NCBI RefSeq assembly: GCF_019511645.1 | Contig: NZ_JAEUAX010000001.1 | Location: 558,001 to 622,000 of the forward strand | Reading direction: 5' to 3' | Source: Microbacterium ureisolvens | GTDB lineage: Bacteria; Actinomycetota; Actinomycetes; Actinomycetales; Microbacteriaceae | Length of the DNA stretch: 64,000 nucleotides | In this document: positions 61,144 through 64,000 of the stretch, piece by piece | Position numbering within the stretch: the first letter of the stretch is position 1 | How the letters are laid out: every line of letters starts with the position of its first letter | Made by a program: the position numbers and the translations under genes | Notes under the pieces: model-generated | The model's database searches: none | Told to the model about the DNA's origin: nothing | What the model saw: only the letters and a program-made list of their open reading frames with translations

Positions 61144-62019
61144 GTGGACGGACTGGGTCGTCGTGTTCTCGTCGCAGCGTTCGACGGCTGGAACGACGCG
61201 GGTGAAGCCGCGTCCTCCGCCATCACGCAGCTGCGCGAGGGCGGCTCGTACGAGACGGTGTTCTCGGTCGATCCCGAGCTGTACTTCGACTATCAGTACA
61301 CGCGTCCGCACATCGCCGCGGACGGCGACGGACGCCGAGCGCTGCGCTGGCCTGAGGCCACGCTGCTGCGCCCCGCCCAGGCCACGCGCGGCACCCAGCT
61401 CTGGCTGCTCACCGGCGTCGAGCCCGCCCGCGCGTGGCAGGCCTTCTCGTCGGAGTTCATCGACGTGGCCCTCCGCGAGGACATCACCGGGTTCGTCGCC
61501 ATCGGCTCGATGATGTCGGACGTGCCGCACACGCGCCCCATCTCGGTCTTCTCCGGCAGCGACAACGAGAACCTCCGCACCGCCCTCGAGCTCGAGCGCA
61601 GCACCTACGAGGGCCCGGTCGGCATCCTCAGCGTCCTCGGCGACGCCGCCGAGCGCGCCGGCATCCCGACGGCGAGCCTGTGGGCGAGCGTGCCCCACTA
61701 CGTCGCGGGCCACACGCCCTCCCCCAAGGCGACGCTGGCGCTCCTCGACAGACTCGAAGACCTCACCGGCGCCTCGGTCCCTCGTGGCGACCTCGCCACC
61801 GAGGCGGCGGCGTGGGAGGCGTCCATCGACGCGGCCGCGGCCGACGACGAGGAGATGACCGAATACATCCATCAGCTCGAGCGCACCCGTGACACCTGGG
61901 ACTCTCCGGAGGCTTCGGGCGACGCGATCGCGCAGGAGTTCGAGCGCTATCTGCGCCGCACCGACGGGAAGCCGGGCGACGGGCCGAGCAAGCCCGGCCG
62001 CGACGATCCGCGCCGCTGA
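61144..62019 (+). CDS. PAC2 family (proteasome assembly chaperone-like) protein
   Basis: This 291-residue protein has the PAC2 pattern: RVLVAAFDGWNDAGEAASSAI at the N-terminus (in parts), LTGVEPARAWQAFSSEF, VAIGSMMSDVPHTRPISVF, GILSVLGDAAERAGIPTASLW and VPHYVAGHTPSPKATLALL. The acidic C-terminal tail is variable. Eukaryotic relatives aid proteasome assembly; bacterial function is unknown, and notably no proteasome genes are found here. GTG start with a purine-rich ribosome site. Confidence 0.9.
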   Translation: MDGLGRRVLVAAFDGWNDAGEAASSAITQLREGGSYETVFSVDPELYFDYQYTRPHIAADGDGRRALRWPEATLLRPAQATRGTQLWLLTGVEPARAWQAFSSEFIDVALREDITGFVAIGSMMSDVPHTRPISVFSGSDNENLRTALELERSTYEGPVGILSVLGDAAERAGIPTASLWASVPHYVAGHTPSPKATLALLDRLEDLTGASVPRGDLATEAAAWEASIDAAAADDEEMTEYIHQLERTRDTWDSPEASGDAIAQEFERYLRRTDGKPGDGPSKPGRDDPRR

Positions 62020-62037
62020 GCGGCATCCGCCCCCGCG

Positions 62038-62859
62038 TCAGGGGTTGATGACGCCCATGCTCAGCAGCACCAGCAGCAGCGAGCCGACCGCGACGCGGTA
62101 CACCACGAACGGCAGGAAGCTGTGCTTGGAGATCCAGTTCATGAAGAACGCGATCACCCCGAGCGCGACGATGAACGCCACCGCCGTCGCCACGGCGGTC
62201 TCGCCGAGCGTGAACACACCGGGCTCATCGAGACTCTTGAACAGCTGGAAGAAGCCGCTGCCGAAGACCGCGGGAATCGCGAGCAGGAAGGCGTAGCGCG
62301 CGGCGGCCGCCCGCTCGTAGCCCATGAACAGGCCCGCGGTGATGGTTCCGCCCGACCGCGACACGCCCGGGATGAGCGCCAGCGACTGCGCGAATCCGTA
62401 GATCACGCCGTGACCGATCGTGATGTCCTGCAGCTTGCGCTTCTTCGCGCCGACGTGGTCGGCGATGCCGAGCAGCACGCCGAAGAAGATCAGCATGCCC
62501 GCCGTGATCCACAGCGATCGCAGCACCGTCTCGATCTGGTCCTGGAACAGCAGGCCGAGCACCACGATCGGGATCGAGCCCACGATGATCAGCCAGCCGA
62601 GCTTCGCGTCGGGGTCGTTGCGCGGAATGCGGCCGAACAGCGCCCGGAACCAATGCCCGATGATCCGCACGATGTCGCGCCAGAAGAAGACCACGACGGC
62701 CGCCTCGGTGCCGATCTGGGTGATCGCGGTGAACGCTGCGCCCGGATCTTCGGCCGACGGCAGGAATTCGCCGAGGATGCGCAGGTGCGCGCTCGACGAG
62801 ATGGGGAGGAACTCGGTCAGTCCCTGGACGAATCCGAGGATGATCGCTTCGAGAAGCAT
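62038..62859 (-). CDS. uppP: Undecaprenyl-diphosphatase UppP (BacA)
   Basis: This 273-residue membrane enzyme recycles the cell-wall lipid carrier by removing a phosphate from undecaprenyl diphosphate. Active-site motifs: Glu16 in [15 protein letters not shown] with Ser21-23 and His25, and the second [10 protein letters not shown] with the catalytic Arg. About eight helices. GAAAGG lies upstream of the ATG. Overproduction is known to give bacitracin resistance. Convergent with the PAC2 gene. Confidence 0.95.
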   Translation of the reverse strand: MLLEAIILGFVQGLTEFLPISSSAHLRILGEFLPSAEDPGAAFTAITQIGTEAAVVVFFWRDIVRIIGHWFRALFGRIPRNDPDAKLGWLIIVGSIPIVVLGLLFQDQIETVLRSLWITAGMLIFFGVLLGIADHVGAKKRKLQDITIGHGVIYGFAQSLALIPGVSRSGGTITAGLFMGYERAAAARYAFLLAIPAVFGSGFFQLFKSLDEPGVFTLGETAVATAVAFIVALGVIAFFMNWISKHSFLPFVVYRVAVGSLLLVLLSMGVINP

Positions 62860-62917
62860 GGGCGCCTTTCAGCCGTGCCATGACCGATGCCGCAGGGAGC
62901 GCGCATCCGGTCGGTTC

Positions 62918-64000
62918 TCAGTAGGTGCGGAGCAGATCTGTGAGGACGGCCTGGCCGAACACGAGCGCGTCGATGGGGACGCGCTCGTCGACGCCGTGGA
63001 ACATGCCGGTGAAATCGAGGTCGGCGGGCAGGCGCAGCGGCGCGAAGCCGTAGCCGGCGATGCCGAGCGCGGCCAGCGCCTTGTTGTCGGTGCCGCCGCC
63101 CATCAGGTAGGGAACGACGGGGGCGCCCGGGTCGTGGCGGCCCAGTGCCGCAACCATCGCGTCGACGAGGTCACCCGAGAACGGCACCTCGAGGCCGATG
63201 TCCTGGTGGACGATCTCGACCTCCACGCCGTCGCCCACGATGCGGCGGATGTCGGCCAGCGCGGCCTCCTCCGTGCCGGGGAGCGCGCGCACGTCGATGA
63301 GCGCCTCCGCGCGATCGGGGATCACGTTGTGCTTGTACCCGGCCACGAGACCGGTGGGATTGGCGGTCGTCCGCAGCGTGGAACGGAGGAATCCGGATGC
63401 TGCGCCCGTGGCGGCCGCGACGGCGTCGGGGTCGTCCGCGGCCTGGCCGGTGAGCTCGGCGAGCCGCTCGCTCATCTCGCGCGACGTGTCGGTGAGGGTG
63501 ACGGGCCAGGCGGTGCGGCCGAGCGCCGCGACGGCCTCGGCGAGCCTCGTCACGGCGTTGTCGTCGTGAAGCTTGGACCCGTGGGCGGCGCGGCCCCGAG
63601 CGACGAGGCGGATCCAGATGAGCGCCTTCTCCCCCACCTGCAGCAGGTAGGCGTGCCGGTCGCCGATGGGGATCGAGTAGCCGCCCACCTCGCTGATCGC
63701 CTCGGTGGCGCCGTCGAACCACTCGGGGCGGTCGCGGACGACGAGCGCCGAACCCTCGACACCCCCGTTCTCCTCGTCGGCAAAGAACGCCAGCACCAGA
63801 TCGCGCTCGGGCTGCCCGCCGGCGCGCAGGATGTCAGCGACCGACGTGAGGATCATGGCGTCCATGTCCTTCATGTCGACGGCACCGCGGCCCCACAGCA
63901 TCCCGTCCTTCACGACACCCGCGAACGGGTCGACGCTCCAGTCGTCGGCGATCGCCGGGACCACGTCGAGGTGGCCGTGCAGCACGAGCGCGGGCTTGTC
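62918..64000 (-). CDS. M20 family metallopeptidase (5' truncated by window)
   Basis: The gene continues beyond 64000; 360 codons are visible up to the TGA at 62918. The M20 zinc ligands are present: His in VLHGHLDVVP, Asp in WGRGAVDMKDMDAM, the Glu pair in FFADEENGGVEG, and a later Glu/His (ISEVGGYS, MGGGTDNKAL). A dimerisation domain interrupts the catalytic one (about 165-285 of the visible part). It is a likely dipeptidase or peptidase of the ArgE/DapE/PepD type. The start codon cannot be seen. Confidence 0.92.
   Translation of the reverse strand, partial: DKPALVLHGHLDVVPAIADDWSVDPFAGVVKDGMLWGRGAVDMKDMDAMILTSVADILRAGGQPERDLVLAFFADEENGGVEGSALVVRDRPEWFDGATEAISEVGGYSIPIGDRHAYLLQVGEKALIWIRLVARGRAAHGSKLHDDNAVTRLAEAVAALGRTAWPVTLTDTSREMSERLAELTGQAADDPDAVAAATGAASGFLRSTLRTTANPTGLVAGYKHNVIPDRAEALIDVRALPGTEEAALADIRRIVGDGVEVEIVHQDIGLEVPFSGDLVDAMVAALGRHDPGAPVVPYLMGGGTDNKALAALGIAGYGFAPLRLPADLDFTGMFHGVDERVPIDALVFGQAVLTDLLRTY

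Overview
The window is about 64 kb of high-GC DNA (roughly 70 % G+C), densely packed with actinobacterial genes. It looks like a chromosomal segment of a Microbacterium-like member of the Microbacteriaceae (order Micrococcales). The reasons are RbpA, PafB/PafC, a PdtaR-type ANTAR regulator, a HelY-type helicase, the trp-associated membrane protein, the HGxxPAAW protein, frequent GTG starts, and many 4-nt ATGA/GTGA stop-start overlaps. I see no insertion sequence, prophage, CRISPR array or rRNA operon. The only RNA gene recognised is a tRNA-Leu(CAA). Both window edges cut genes (priA at the left, an M20 peptidase at the right).

Layout. 1-4.5 kb: end of priA, fmt, rsmB, a glutaminase with a STAS-like tail, and rpe. 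4.5-10.6 kb: hisE, hisG, hisF, hisI running directly into a trp block (membrane protein, HGxxPAAW protein, trpC, trpB, trpA); trpE is not present. 10.6-19.7 kb: lgt, gltB, gltD, pyk, SHOCT protein. 19.8-22.1 kb: a PadR-controlled DrrAB-type exporter with a DUF1048 protein, all translationally coupled. 22.2-28.7 kb: tRNA-Leu, pdtaR, a thioesterase, polA, a DUF885 peptidase, a phosphoribosyltransferase. 28.7-44.6 kb: a more accessory stretch of oxidoreductases, two MFS transporters, several small regulators with clear operators (ArsR, TetR, AraC), pseudouridine catabolism (psuG-psuK), an auxin-efflux-type carrier and a three-gene redox module (molybdopterin protein, flavin reductase, DUF6510 protein). 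44.8-50.6 kb: HdeD protein, S9 peptidase, SDR protein, and the coupled trio nfeD, SPFH protein, glycerophosphodiesterase. 50.7-64 kb: rbpA, lnt, helY, tatC, tatA, pafC, pafB, FKBP lipoprotein, trmI, HAD phosphatase, PAC2 protein, uppP, M20 peptidase.

Main points of interest. (1) At least seventeen genes carry a TANNNT-like -10 box ending 6 or 7 nt before the start codon, which predicts leaderless mRNAs and fixes several start codons. At glsA/rpe the two divergent -10 boxes overlap. (2) The hexamer GGATGC/GCATCC is strongly over-represented and builds near-identical hairpins downstream of unrelated genes, reminiscent of uptake-sequence terminators. (3) Between pafB and trmI, where M. tuberculosis carries mpa, dop, pup, prcBA and pafA, this window has only an FKBP lipoprotein. 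(4) trpE is missing from an otherwise standard his-trp block. (5) Two well-formed operators are readable by eye: a nested dyad over the arsR promoter and a double TGGGC-N4-GCCCA box before tetR.

All functions are assigned by reading motifs and gene order. No database search was possible.
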